DNA of 64,000 nt, taken from NCBI GenBank assembly GCA_031547305.1, contig JAVBSC010000039.1, forward strand, positions 20,915 through 84,914, in the 5' to 3' direction. This document shows, one piece after another, positions 17,409 to 26,719 of this stretch. This DNA comes from JAVBSC01 sp031547305 (GTDB lineage: Bacteria; Desulfobacterota; Desulfovibrionia; Desulfovibrionales; Desulfovibrionaceae). Below the pieces are notes generated by a model, which saw only the letters and a list, made by a program, of their open reading frames with translations, ran no database searches and had not been told where the DNA came from. Each line of letters opens with the position of its first letter. Position 1 is the first letter of the stretch. A program made the translations under genes and the position numbers.

Positions 17409-19178
17409 ATGGCTAACAATGAAGTAAACGAAATTTTTGTAATTCTGGACGCCTTGCGCAGGAACAGGCGGGCGTTTGTGATCACGCTCTTCTGCGGCTT
17501 TATCCTGACTATGCTGCCGGTCATGCTCCTGCCTTCCATCTACGAAAGTTCCGCCACCATTCTGATAGAAAGTCAGGAAATCCCCTCGGAATTCGTGCGC
17601 TCCACCGTAACCGGCTTTGTGGAGGAGCGCCTTAAGGCGATCACCCAGATCACTCTGAGCCGCTCCAACCTGATGGGCATAATAGAGCGCCTCAATCTCT
17701 ATGAAAAAGAACGAAAAACACAGCCGGCGGAAGAAATAATAGAGACGATGCGCAAGGACATAGCCATGACGCCCATCCAGGCGGACGTCCAGAGCGCCAC
17801 CGGCCGCCCCAGCGTGGCCACCATTGCCTTTACTTTGAGCTACAAGGGAAAATCGCCGCCCAAGGTCTTGCAGACCACCAACACCCTGGTTTCCCTGTTT
17901 CTGGAGGAAAACTACCGCAGCCGGGAGGAAAAAGCCTCCACGGCCCAGGATTTTCTGGAAAAGCAACTGGAAAGCATCGGCAAGGAAGTGAGCTCCACGG
18001 AAGCGGCCATCGCCCAATTTAAGGAATCCCACCTGACCTCCCTGCCGGAAATGCTCCAGCTCAATATGGAAATAATGGAAAGAATCCGCCGGGAAATCAG
18101 CGTGCTAAAAGAATCCTTAAGCTCGCTCGCGGATCGCAAGGCCTATCTGGAAGGCCAACTGGCCACTGTGGAGCCGCTGCGCCCCACTGTCGGACCGGAT
18201 GGCAAACTGGTGCTATCTCCCAATGAAGAACTAAAGATGCTCCGGAACAAATACCTGAGCATGCAAAGCACCTTGTCCGACAAACACCCGGACGTCATAA
18301 AAATCAGGCAGCAGATCTCCGCCCTGGAACAGGCCACGGGAGCTGGACCGTCAAACAGCAAGATAGACGAATACCAGAAGGCCATCACCAACATGGAAGC
18401 GCGCCTGCAGTCGCTGAGAAGCAAGTACAGCGGCTCGCACCCGGATGTGATCGCCACGGAAAAAGAACTGGCTTCCACTAAAAAACTTCTGCGCGCCGAA
18501 GAACGCAAGGGCTCGGCTGTAAGAAATATTCCAAAGGCGCAGAACCCGGACAACCCGGCCTGGGTGACCCTGAACGCGCAGCTGAAATCCACGGAGCTGG
18601 AAATCGCCGCGCAGCGCGCCAACCTGGAAGGGCAGGAATCAAGGTACAACGAATACCTGAAGCGGGTGGAGGAAGCCCCAAAGGTGGAGCAGGAATACCG
18701 CCGCCTGCAGCGCGACTACGCCACCAGCCAGGCCAAGTACCAGGAAACCCTGCAAAAGCTTATGTCCGCCAGGGAAGCCAAGGGGCTTGAAGAGCAGAGG
18801 GTCGGCGAAAAGCTCACCCTGGTGGATCCGCCCATCCTGCCGGAAACTCCCACCTCTCCCAAACGTCTGCTCATACTGGCCCTGGGCGTGTTTTTATCCG
18901 GCGGCCTGGGGGCCGGAGTGGTGGCCCTGCGCGAGATGACCGACGGATCGGTGCACGGCCGGTACGGCTTGCGCGGCACAAGCGACCTGCCCCTGCTGAC
19001 CGCCCTGCCCTACCTGAAAACCGACCAGGAAATCGCCAGGCAAAAAAAGCAACGCCGGCTGCTGCTGGCCTTTGCCCTGCTGTCCGTGGCCTGCCTGCTT
19101 CTGGTGTTCCACTTCCTGGTCATGCCGCTGGACGTGCTTTTTTATTCCATACAAACCCGCATCAGCGCCAGATTGTAA
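17409..19178 (+). CDS. polysaccharide chain-length determinant (Wzz/GumC family)
   Basis: A 589-residue inner-membrane polysaccharide co-polymerase. The N-terminal Wzz domain has a membrane helix at about 22-45. A long periplasmic coiled coil (about 180-450) contains two copies of the SxxHPDV(I) motif (SDKHPDVI, SGSHPDVI). A GNVR-type segment and a membrane helix near 500 follow, with a further C-terminal helix near 550-575 that is unusual and resembles the PEP-CTERM-locus subfamily. There is no fused kinase; the separate ATPase gene is immediately downstream. The ATG at 17409 is preferred to a TTG at 17403. Confidence 0.92.
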   Translation: MANNEVNEIFVILDALRRNRRAFVITLFCGFILTMLPVMLLPSIYESSATILIESQEIPSEFVRSTVTGFVEERLKAITQITLSRSNLMGIIERLNLYEKERKTQPAEEIIETMRKDIAMTPIQADVQSATGRPSVATIAFTLSYKGKSPPKVLQTTNTLVSLFLEENYRSREEKASTAQDFLEKQLESIGKEVSSTEAAIAQFKESHLTSLPEMLQLNMEIMERIRREISVLKESLSSLADRKAYLEGQLATVEPLRPTVGPDGKLVLSPNEELKMLRNKYLSMQSTLSDKHPDVIKIRQQISALEQATGAGPSNSKIDEYQKAITNMEARLQSLRSKYSGSHPDVIATEKELASTKKLLRAEERKGSAVRNIPKAQNPDNPAWVTLNAQLKSTELEIAAQRANLEGQESRYNEYLKRVEEAPKVEQEYRRLQRDYATSQAKYQETLQKLMSAREAKGLEEQRVGEKLTLVDPPILPETPTSPKRLLILALGVFLSGGLGAGVVALREMTDGSVHGRYGLRGTSDLPLLTALPYLKTDQEIARQKKQRRLLLAFALLSVACLLLVFHFLVMPLDVLFYSIQTRISARL

Positions 19179-19196
19179 CCCTCTCCGGAATTCACT

Positions 19197-19991
19197 ATGA
19201 GTAAAATTTCAAAAGCCCTGGACAAGGCCCTGGAAGAACGCGGCGGGTTCACCAACCTGCCGGAAGTCACAAAAGCGAGCCAGCCGCCGCAGCCGGCGGC
19301 AACGCCGGTTATCCCGGTATACAGTCAGACCGCGGTATGCCAGGTTCTGGACACCCGGCAGCTCAACCTGGGCCGGATTATCGGCGGCAACCAGGGGCCG
19401 CAGTTCCATGACGCCATAAACGTGCTGCGCACCCAGGTGCTGCAGAGAACCCGCCCCAAAGGCTGGAACACCATCATGGTGACCAGCCCCACAGCCGGCG
19501 CTGGTAAAACCACGGTGGCCATCAACCTGGCCGTGAGCCTGGCCCAGGACATCAACCAGACCGCCCTGCTCGTGGATTTGAACCTGCGCAACCCCAAAAT
19601 AGCCGAACGGCTGTGCATGGGCGAACGGCCCGGCCTGGTGGAGCATCTTACGGAAGACATTCCCATCGGCGATTTGCTGGTAAACCCCGGCATAGAAAAG
19701 CTGGTGGTGCTGCCGGCCGGCAAAAACCCCAAGCGTTCGCTGGAGCTGCTGGGCGCGCCGCGCATGAAGCAACTGGTCAGCGAACTGAAGAACCGCTATC
19801 CGGACCGCTACGTCATCTTTGACGTGCCGCACGTGGTGGACGTGGCCGATCCCCTGGTCTGCGCCGAATACGTGGACGCGATCATCATGGTGGTCAGCGA
19901 TTCGGAAACCGGCAAAGACGCCCTGAACTCCGCGCTCGAACTGCTGCAGGAGCGCAACATCATCGGCGTGGTGCTCAACAAGACGCGCTAG
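19197..19991 (+). CDS. BY-kinase-like/CpsD-type ATPase of EPS locus
   Basis: The 264-residue cytoplasmic partner of the chain-length protein. It has a Walker A loop SPTAGAGKTT (about 96-105), a Walker A' LLVDLNLRNP and a Walker B-like VIFDVPH. The C-terminus ends at LNKTR with no tyrosine cluster, so autophosphorylation of a Tyr tail, typical of many BY-kinases, cannot be expected. It matches the tyrosine-autokinase family of PEP-CTERM loci. It controls polymer length through Wzz, probably as an ATP-driven switch. It starts 18 bases after the Wzz gene and ends 10 bases before the next ATPase. Confidence 0.88.
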   Translation: MSKISKALDKALEERGGFTNLPEVTKASQPPQPAATPVIPVYSQTAVCQVLDTRQLNLGRIIGGNQGPQFHDAINVLRTQVLQRTRPKGWNTIMVTSPTAGAGKTTVAINLAVSLAQDINQTALLVDLNLRNPKIAERLCMGERPGLVEHLTEDIPIGDLLVNPGIEKLVVLPAGKNPKRSLELLGAPRMKQLVSELKNRYPDRYVIFDVPHVVDVADPLVCAEYVDAIIMVVSDSETGKDALNSALELLQERNIIGVVLNKTR

Positions 19992-20001
19992 CGGGAAATA
20001 T

Positions 20002-21177
20002 ATGTACGAATCATTCTACGGTCTTAAAGAGACCCCTTTCACCATTATACCAAACCCGGCGGTAATCTTTGAAAGCGCCAAACACAGCCAGGCTCTGGCC
20101 TATTTGCGCTACGCCATTGTCGGTGACATAGGTTTTGTCCTGCTTACGGGAAACATCGGCACTGGCAAAACCACTCTGCTGCGCAGATTCATGGACGAAA
20201 TAGAGCAGGAAATCGACGTGGCCGTGGTCTTCAACACCAACGTCGACAGTCTGGGCCTGCTCCAGCTTATTCTTGGGGATTTCGGCATTGAAGACGTGCC
20301 CAAAAGTAAAACCGAATGCCTGAGCCGGCTGAATGAATACCTTATCGCCAATTTCGCCAAGAAAAAGCGTTCCCTGCTGGTGATTGACGAAGCCCAGAAC
20401 CTTTCCCGCGAGGCCCTGGAGGAAGTGCGGCTTCTCTCCAACCTGTACACCCAGAACCACGCCCTGCTCCAGATCATCCTGTGCGGCCAGCCGGAACTCC
20501 AGCAGATTATCGCGGATCCCAGCCTGGCCCAGCTGGCCCAGCGCATCGCCATAAAATACCACCTGGCCCCGCTGAACAAGGAAGAAACCAGGGAGTACAT
20601 CCAGTATCGCCTGGAAAAAGCCGGAGCGGCCAACCAGGATCTGTTCACTCCGGAAGCTCTGGATTTAATTTACGCCAGAACCGGCGGCATCCCCAGGGCC
20701 ATAAACATTCTGTGCAACGCCGCCCTGGTTTACGGTTACGCCGATGAATTGCCGCAGATCAACGACGCGGTGATCAAACAGGTTGTGGCGGACAACAATG
20801 AAGCCATGGGCAAGCCGGACACTCCGGCCGCCGGCAAAAGCGGCAAAAAGAACGCTCCGCCCGCCAAAACTCCAGCCGCCGACTTCGCCTTGCAGTCTCT
20901 GCAGGCGGAAGTGCGCAGCCTGGCCGGGCGGGTCCAGTGGCTGGAATCCAACCGCAACCAAAGCGACGGCGACAACGCCAGGCTGCTCCTGGTCCTGGAG
21001 ACGCTGGTCAACAAGGAACGGGAACGCAATGAAACGCTGCAACGCCGCTGCCTGCAACTTGAACAGGAAATAAAAAACCTGCAAAATACGGTTCCGGATC
21101 AGGCCGGGCAAACGCCGCGCCAGCAAAAACCGCAAAAAGAAAAATCCTTGCTGAGTAAAATATTCGGCGGCGATTAA
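20002..21177 (+). CDS. ExeA/GspA-like AAA ATPase of PEP-CTERM locus
   Basis: A 391-residue ATPase of the ExeA family (AAA_22). It opens with YESFYGLKETPF, the family signature, followed by Walker A GNIGTGKTT (about 51-59), Walker B LLVIDEAQN (about 126-134) and the winged-helix part to about residue 260. The last 130 residues are a charged linker and coiled coil (QAEVRSLAGRVQWLES...), replacing the membrane helix of ExeA. Versions of this protein recur in exosortase loci and are called putative secretion ATPases; the real substrate is unknown. The ATG is 10 bases after the kinase-like gene. Confidence 0.88.
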   Translation: MYESFYGLKETPFTIIPNPAVIFESAKHSQALAYLRYAIVGDIGFVLLTGNIGTGKTTLLRRFMDEIEQEIDVAVVFNTNVDSLGLLQLILGDFGIEDVPKSKTECLSRLNEYLIANFAKKKRSLLVIDEAQNLSREALEEVRLLSNLYTQNHALLQIILCGQPELQQIIADPSLAQLAQRIAIKYHLAPLNKEETREYIQYRLEKAGAANQDLFTPEALDLIYARTGGIPRAINILCNAALVYGYADELPQINDAVIKQVVADNNEAMGKPDTPAAGKSGKKNAPPAKTPAADFALQSLQAEVRSLAGRVQWLESNRNQSDGDNARLLLVLETLVNKERERNETLQRRCLQLEQEIKNLQNTVPDQAGQTPRQQKPQKEKSLLSKIFGGD

Positions 21178-21192
21178 GCACATGGAGCGCGA

Positions 21193-22824
21193 ATGTCTGT
21201 AGAACCATCGCATAACTCGGAAAGTCTGATCGTCCATTTCCGGCGCATCGAAAGCCTGAAAGAGGAAGCCAAAAACTACCCCTCCGTCCAGCTTTACGCG
21301 GATCAGCTCTACGAACTGGAACTGCTGCTGACCAGGGGATACTTCCCGCTGGACGGCTATATGACCAGAGCGCAGTACGAATCCGTGCTGGACAAGGGCC
21401 GGCTGCCGGACGGCACGCTCTGGCCCCTGCCGGTGGTCCTGGCGGTTGCGGAAAAAGACGGCGCCAAGCTAAAGCCGGGAACCAAGGCGGCCATCCGGGA
21501 CGAGGAAGGCGTGATGCTGGCGGTCCTGCACGTTGCGGACAACTGGAAACCGAATCTCAAACGCGAGGCGGAAATCTGCGCCGGCAAGGATAATTTGGCC
21601 GCCCACGGCGCCCTGAACATTCTGGGCAGGGAAGGCCAGGTCTATTTGGGCGGCCGCCTGGAAGGCGTGCAGTTGCCCCTGCATTACGACTTTACGGAAC
21701 TGCGCTTCACCCCTGATTCTTCGCACCGCTACGCGGCCCAGCGCGGCTGGACCAGGCGGATCGGCGTTCTGGCGGACCGCCCCTTGCACAAGGCGGATGC
21801 CCAGGCCCTGCAAGCTTTGGCCAAAGAACACGGAGCCGCGATTTTTTTATCCCCGGCTCTTAAACCGGCCTCGCCGCTGGAAACCGCGCATTTTTCCCTG
21901 GTGCGCTGCCAGCGTATGATTATGGGGCTTTTGCCGCGCCGCCTGTCCATGTTCGGCGTGCTCCCCTTCTACCCAAGCCTGCACAGCCCGCGCGAAGCGG
22001 TGATGCAGGCCCTTATTCTGCGCAACTACGGCTGCACCCACACGGTGCCGGGCCTGTGGCCGGATCCGGGCGCCGACATCGCTGAAAGCAAGGCCTTTGC
22101 CGAAGTCCGAAACCTTGGCGCGGAACTGAACATTGAAGCTGTGGCCCCGACCTGGGAAAAAGACGCGGCCGCGCTCTATGTTGCCCCGGACGCCCTGCGG
22201 GAGAAAATCGAAAAAGGCCAACCGGTGGACGATTCTTTCACTTTTCCGGAAGTCATAAATGAGTTGGCCAAAACCTATCCGCCGCGTAAAAGACAGGGGC
22301 TCACCCTGTTCTTCACCGGGCTTTCCGGAGCGGGCAAATCCACCATCGCCAAGCTGATTTACGTAAAACTGCAGGAAATCCACGATCGCCCGGTTACCCT
22401 GCTGGACGGCGACATCGTGCGGCGCAACCTCTCCAGCGAGTTGAATTTCAGCAAGGAACACCGCAACCTGAACGTCACGCGCATCGGCTTTGTGGCCTCG
22501 GAAATAACCAAAAACGGCGGCATCGCCATCTGCGCGCCCATAGCGCCGTACGATGAATCCCGCCGGGCCAACCGCGAGCTGATCAGCCGTTACGGCGGAT
22601 ATGTGGAAATATACGTGTCCACGCCCCTGGAGGTCTGCGAGCAGCGCGACCGCAAAGGACTTTACGCCAAGGCCAGGGCCGGTATAGCCAAGGGCGTGAC
22701 CGGGGTTGACGATCCTTATGAGGAGCCGCAAAATCCGTCCCTGAGAATTGACACCACGGAGCTTACCCCCCTGGAGGCTGTGGAAGTGGTGGTGGATTAC
22801 CTGAAAACCGAAGGCTACATGTAG
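21193..22824 (+). CDS. degenerate ATP-sulfurylase fused to APS kinase (PAPS synthesis)
   Basis: A 543-residue bifunctional-looking protein. The PUA-like N-terminal part (about 40-165: LLTRGYFPLDGYMTR, LPDGTLWPLPV) is clearly ATP-sulfurylase-derived. In the catalytic region (about 185-340) the ATP-binding QxRNPxHRAH is replaced by LADRPLHKAD (193-202), the HPxVG site by LSPALKP, and GRDHAG by GLWPDPG, so this domain is probably inactive. The APS kinase domain (355-543) looks intact: Walker A GLSGAGKST (376-384), DGDIVRRNL from D405, and the FVASEI/PYDESRR segments. It should phosphorylate APS to PAPS, the sulfate donor for the two sulfotransferases further down the locus. APS could come from the housekeeping Sat. 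Confidence 0.88.
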   Translation: MSVEPSHNSESLIVHFRRIESLKEEAKNYPSVQLYADQLYELELLLTRGYFPLDGYMTRAQYESVLDKGRLPDGTLWPLPVVLAVAEKDGAKLKPGTKAAIRDEEGVMLAVLHVADNWKPNLKREAEICAGKDNLAAHGALNILGREGQVYLGGRLEGVQLPLHYDFTELRFTPDSSHRYAAQRGWTRRIGVLADRPLHKADAQALQALAKEHGAAIFLSPALKPASPLETAHFSLVRCQRMIMGLLPRRLSMFGVLPFYPSLHSPREAVMQALILRNYGCTHTVPGLWPDPGADIAESKAFAEVRNLGAELNIEAVAPTWEKDAAALYVAPDALREKIEKGQPVDDSFTFPEVINELAKTYPPRKRQGLTLFFTGLSGAGKSTIAKLIYVKLQEIHDRPVTLLDGDIVRRNLSSELNFSKEHRNLNVTRIGFVASEITKNGGIAICAPIAPYDESRRANRELISRYGGYVEIYVSTPLEVCEQRDRKGLYAKARAGIAKGVTGVDDPYEEPQNPSLRIDTTELTPLEAVEVVVDYLKTEGYM

Positions 22825-22860
22825 GCGGAGCGTGCCGCTTTAAAATAAAATAGTAAAGAA

Positions 22861-24186
22861 ATGCCCGAAATGTATAAAGCTTCCTTTGAAAAACTGCTGT
22901 CCGGCGAACAATGCCTGGCTGTGGTCGGCCTTGGCTATGTGGGACTCCCCCTGGCCGCCGCCTTGTCATCCAAATTTACAGTAATCGGCCTGGACAGCTC
23001 CACGGCCAGAATTCAGGAATTACGCAACGGCCAGGATCGCACCGGCGAGCTTGCGCCGGAAAAACTGCGCGCGGCCAGTATCGAATTCAGCGCTCAGGCG
23101 ACGGACCTGCAAAAAGCCTCGCTGATCATCGTGGCCGTGCCCACGCCAATCGACGGCCATAAAGCCCCGGACTTGCGCCCGGTGATCGGCGCTTCCACCA
23201 CTGTGGGCAAAAACCTGACGCGCGGCGCCGTGGTGGTTTACGAATCCACGGTCTACCCCGGCGTGACCGAAGACGTCTGCGTGCCCATTCTGGAGCGCGA
23301 ATCCGGCCTGAAATGCGGCACGGACTTTACTGTCGGCTACTCGCCGGAGCGCATCAACCCCGGCGACAAAGTCCACACCGTGGAAAACATCGTCAAGGTG
23401 GTCTCCGGATCGGACGCCGCCACGGCCGATCTGCTGGAGAAGGTTTACGGCGGAGTCATAAAGGCGGGCATCCACAGGGCTCCGTCCATCAAGGTGGCGG
23501 AAGCGGCCAAGGTCATTGAAAATACCCAGCGCGACCTGAACATCGCCCTGATGAACGAACTGTCCATCATCTTCAATATTCTGGGCATAGACACCCTGGA
23601 GGTGCTTGAGGCGGCCGGCACCAAGTGGAATTTCCTGCCCTTCCGGCCAGGCCTGGTGGGCGGCCACTGCATAGGCGTGGACCCCTACTACCTGACCTAC
23701 AAGGCTGAGGAAGCCGGCTACCACCCCCAGGTAATCCTGGCCGGCCGGCGCATCAACGACTCCATGGGCAAATACGTGGCGGAAAACGCGGTCAAGCTGA
23801 TGATCCAAAACGACTGCCGCGTCAAAGGCGCGCGGGTGGGCATCCTGGGCCTGACCTTCAAGGAAAACGTGCCGGACCTGCGCAACACCAGGGTCACTGA
23901 TATCATCAAGGAGCTGGAAAGCTACGGAGTGAATGTGCTGGTGCACGACCCGCACGTGGATAAAGACGAAGCCCGGCGCGAATACGGCATCGAGATGATG
24001 GAATTTGAGGAGTTAAAGGAACTGGACGCCCTGATCGTGGCCGTGGGGCATGAGGAGTTTGGGAGAATTGGTCTGGATTCACTGAAGAAATGTTCTTCCG
24101 ACGACAAATGCATCCTTCTGGATATTAAGGGCTTATATGATGCAGCCAAGGACAGCGAAAGCTCATTTATATTCTGGAGACTTTAA
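22861..24186 (+). CDS. UDP-N-acetylhexosamine/UDP-sugar 6-dehydrogenase (TviB/WbpA-like)
   Basis: The 441-residue enzyme oxidises C6 of a UDP-sugar with two NAD+, giving a uronic acid precursor. It has the NAD-binding VVGLGYVGLPLA near residue 20, the catalytic motif GGHCIGVDPYY with C270, and the C-terminal domain with GLTFKENVPDLRN. The closest subfamily is TviB/WbpA (UDP-GlcNAc/GalNAc dehydrogenase), as judged from VPTPID and FRPGLVGGHC, but UDP-glucose cannot be excluded. It supplies an acidic sugar for the EPS. It is the last GC-rich gene before the AT-rich accessory block. Confidence 0.88.
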   Translation: MPEMYKASFEKLLSGEQCLAVVGLGYVGLPLAAALSSKFTVIGLDSSTARIQELRNGQDRTGELAPEKLRAASIEFSAQATDLQKASLIIVAVPTPIDGHKAPDLRPVIGASTTVGKNLTRGAVVVYESTVYPGVTEDVCVPILERESGLKCGTDFTVGYSPERINPGDKVHTVENIVKVVSGSDAATADLLEKVYGGVIKAGIHRAPSIKVAEAAKVIENTQRDLNIALMNELSIIFNILGIDTLEVLEAAGTKWNFLPFRPGLVGGHCIGVDPYYLTYKAEEAGYHPQVILAGRRINDSMGKYVAENAVKLMIQNDCRVKGARVGILGLTFKENVPDLRNTRVTDIIKELESYGVNVLVHDPHVDKDEARREYGIEMMEFEELKELDALIVAVGHEEFGRIGLDSLKKCSSDDKCILLDIKGLYDAAKDSESSFIFWRL

Positions 24187-24344
24187 GGCTCCGCTAAACC
24201 AGAAGCTTACTAGCGATGCTGGTGAGTCTCAAACTTTTTGCTCAATATAAAAGTTACGGGCTTACAAACCCTGTTTTTACTACAATGATTAAGGTGATGT
24301 CTTGATTCGCGGCAGGACAAATGGCGAATTCGTCAATGGAATAG

Positions 24345-25118
24345 ATGGAAATCAAAATGGCTAACTCAGTGAGACAACAACCATATCTGCTCCAGTCTGG
24401 GTTATGGTATAAGATAAAAAGACGTTTTGCCTGCCGGAGCAACAAGGCCTATATAGCATTCCTACGATCTCTTGGGTGCTCTATCGGTGAAGGATGCATA
24501 ATATACAGCCCACGGAACACATTTATAGATGTAACAAGACCTTACCTAGTGGACATAGGGCATAACGTGTACATCACCCATGGTGTAGTAATATTAACCC
24601 ATGGATATGAATGGGTAGTGCTGCAAAATATCTACAAGCGACCTTACGGCAACGCGGCGAAAGTCAAAATTGGAGATAATGTCTTCATAGGTATGAACAG
24701 TATTGTGCTTAAAGGCGTCAGTATTGGGAGCAATTGCATAATCGGGGCCGGGTCAGTTGTGTCTTCTTCCATTCCTGACGGTATGGTGGCAGTTGGGAAT
24801 CCGGCCCGGCCTATCATGACCATTGATGATTTTGAAAAAAGGACTGCCGCCAGACAGGATAAGGAAGCAAAAAAACAAGCTCTGGATTACTGTGAATGTT
24901 TTGGGACTCCACCGCCTGAAAGCGCTTTCAGCAAATCATATTTTCATCTTTTTTTGGATAGATCCAAGCCTTTTTCCACTGTCATCCAATGTCAACTGGG
25001 CGGCTATGAGGAGGAGTTCCGCAGAACCCCCAAAAACTACGACTCTTACTCCGCATTTCTTGAGGAAGCCTTATCCGGTTCTGCGGATACAGAAAGGCAT
25101 GCCAACAATGACAAGTAG
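24345..25118 (+). CDS. hexapeptide-repeat (left-handed beta-helix) O-acyltransferase
   Basis: A 257-residue transferase of the maltose/galactoside acetyltransferase type. Hexapeptide turns run from about residue 45 to 155 (IGEGCIIY, VDIGHNVYIT, VKIGDNVFIG, VSIGSNCIIGAGSVV), and the HG pair in THGVVILTHGYEW supplies the catalytic His. The C-terminal 90 residues are an uncharacterised extension. It probably O-acetylates a sugar of the EPS. The ATG at 24345 (GGAA upstream) is used; one at 24357 is possible. Base composition is clearly lower in GC than the upstream genes, consistent with a transferred accessory block. Confidence 0.82.
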   Translation: MEIKMANSVRQQPYLLQSGLWYKIKRRFACRSNKAYIAFLRSLGCSIGEGCIIYSPRNTFIDVTRPYLVDIGHNVYITHGVVILTHGYEWVVLQNIYKRPYGNAAKVKIGDNVFIGMNSIVLKGVSIGSNCIIGAGSVVSSSIPDGMVAVGNPARPIMTIDDFEKRTAARQDKEAKKQALDYCECFGTPPPESAFSKSYFHLFLDRSKPFSTVIQCQLGGYEEEFRRTPKNYDSYSAFLEEALSGSADTERHANNDK

Positions 25119-25405
25119 ATACTACTTTAACTCAGCCTCCTGTTGGCTTGAACTCTTGGCTGGAAGCCAGTGTTTCTCCACAACATCTGTCAGTTACTAT
25201 TTATAACTTTTTATTATATTAATATAGATAGTACTCATAGCAAAAGGGCCTTGGAGTGTTAGCCAATACTTTGTCCATTGCATCCTGACCGCTTTGACTG
25301 TAAATGCGCGCCTCTCCCACAGTTCCGCGCGGATGATGTGACAATCTTGGTTCCAGTAGTATTATTTTTTGAGATAAAACTCGGGACAAATACCAAGGTA
25401 ATCCA
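25119..25405. other. intergenic, AT-rich, no gene seen
   Basis: A 287-base gap between the acyltransferase and the polymerase gene. It shows no clear terminator or promoter and no coding frame with family features; it may be a junction scar in the mosaic locus. Confidence 0.3.
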
Positions 25406-26719
25406 GTGAAGGATATCATATCTATTTTTTTAGCCGCCATAGTTGTGGCAATATATGCTATATGTTATTATAGTTTGGGGCAGACACCTAAAGATACGCT
25501 TTTATTAATGTCACCGATTTTATTATTCACAGCATTTTACTTCATTTTTTTCAACTTTGAAACATTGTTTTGCTTACTTTTTGTAATATTGCCATTCGAT
25601 AATATTTTACTCAAAATGGATGCCGGATTCATGACATTTACACTTTTTTCAATTGGCATCATATCATGTGCATCTGTATTATTCATAAAAATTATCGTTG
25701 GAAAAATAAAATTTGTAGCTAATTCAATAGATATTCTCGTTTTATTTCTTTGTACATTCTATTCAATAAAAGGCTTGCTGTCTATTGACTACAAGTCAAG
25801 TTGCTTTTTCACACTACATGGAATTATTATACCCGCGATAGTATATTTTTGCACAAAAACACTACTAACTAACAAACAAACAACAACAAAATTTTGTTAT
25901 TTCTATACATTCGGCACTGTAATATTGTCAATATATATGGCAATGAATATTATGCTGTATGGGCGCCTAAATTCAGTAGGAGGAATAACATCTATAAGCG
26001 GCGCAACATATTTATTTCTTGGACTTTGCATAGCAATATACATAATATACAATCAGAACAAATTAGCTAAGATAGTTTCCATTTTTCTTAATGCAATAGG
26101 ATTCATCTCAACATTATCCAGAATGTATACACTCGCGCTATTTGTCATGATATTTATGAAAAATATATTTAGAAAAACCAATATTGCAGCTGGATATATC
26201 ATATTGATGCTCATGACTCTTATAGTCACCCTGGTGCTGACATCAAAAATGATCCATTTATCAGTGCAGGTATCACGTGAACAAATCACTGAAATGGAAC
26301 ATGGCGCTGATAGGCTTACGAATATGGATAGCATAAAGTACGCTCTGGCTGGTAGAATTGAAGAATACAACCGGGGGATGGAGCTGTTCTATAAATCGCC
26401 CATAACTGGGGCAGGGATACAACGAGGATTGGCAAATATTACGCAGCACAATGTACATGTAGCCTGGCTTGCCTACGGCGGGATTGTGGGCTACGCAATA
26501 TACTTTTCTATTTTTCTCATATTTTTTCTACGTATCACGAATAAGGACAAATCCGATGGCATCATTTTTGTTGGGACAGCGACAACATTTGCCGTTATCT
26601 TGAACTCGCTGACAAACGGCATAATGCATGGCGCAATGCCCATCGTCGCATTTCTTGCCATGGGTATGACCACTGCACAGAAAAACCAGCAAAAGGATAT
26701 GGAAGGATATAATGCTTGA
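25406..26719 (+). CDS. O-antigen polymerase/ligase-like membrane protein (Wzy-like)
   Basis: A 437-residue integral membrane protein with ten to twelve hydrophobic helices and one larger periplasmic loop (about residues 285-340, including YNRGMELFYKSPITGAGIQRG). The loop contains the SP-x-x-G-x-G pattern typical of the Wzy_C/O-antigen ligase family. It likely polymerises repeat units at the periplasmic face. The start is GTG with AAGG about nine bases upstream. The gene is strongly AT-rich. Its last 8 bases overlap the sulfotransferase gene, so the two are coupled. Confidence 0.82.
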   Translation: MKDIISIFLAAIVVAIYAICYYSLGQTPKDTLLLMSPILLFTAFYFIFFNFETLFCLLFVILPFDNILLKMDAGFMTFTLFSIGIISCASVLFIKIIVGKIKFVANSIDILVLFLCTFYSIKGLLSIDYKSSCFFTLHGIIIPAIVYFCTKTLLTNKQTTTKFCYFYTFGTVILSIYMAMNIMLYGRLNSVGGITSISGATYLFLGLCIAIYIIYNQNKLAKIVSIFLNAIGFISTLSRMYTLALFVMIFMKNIFRKTNIAAGYIILMLMTLIVTLVLTSKMIHLSVQVSREQITEMEHGADRLTNMDSIKYALAGRIEEYNRGMELFYKSPITGAGIQRGLANITQHNVHVAWLAYGGIVGYAIYFSIFLIFFLRITNKDKSDGIIFVGTATTFAVILNSLTNGIMHGAMPIVAFLAMGMTTAQKNQQKDMEGYNA

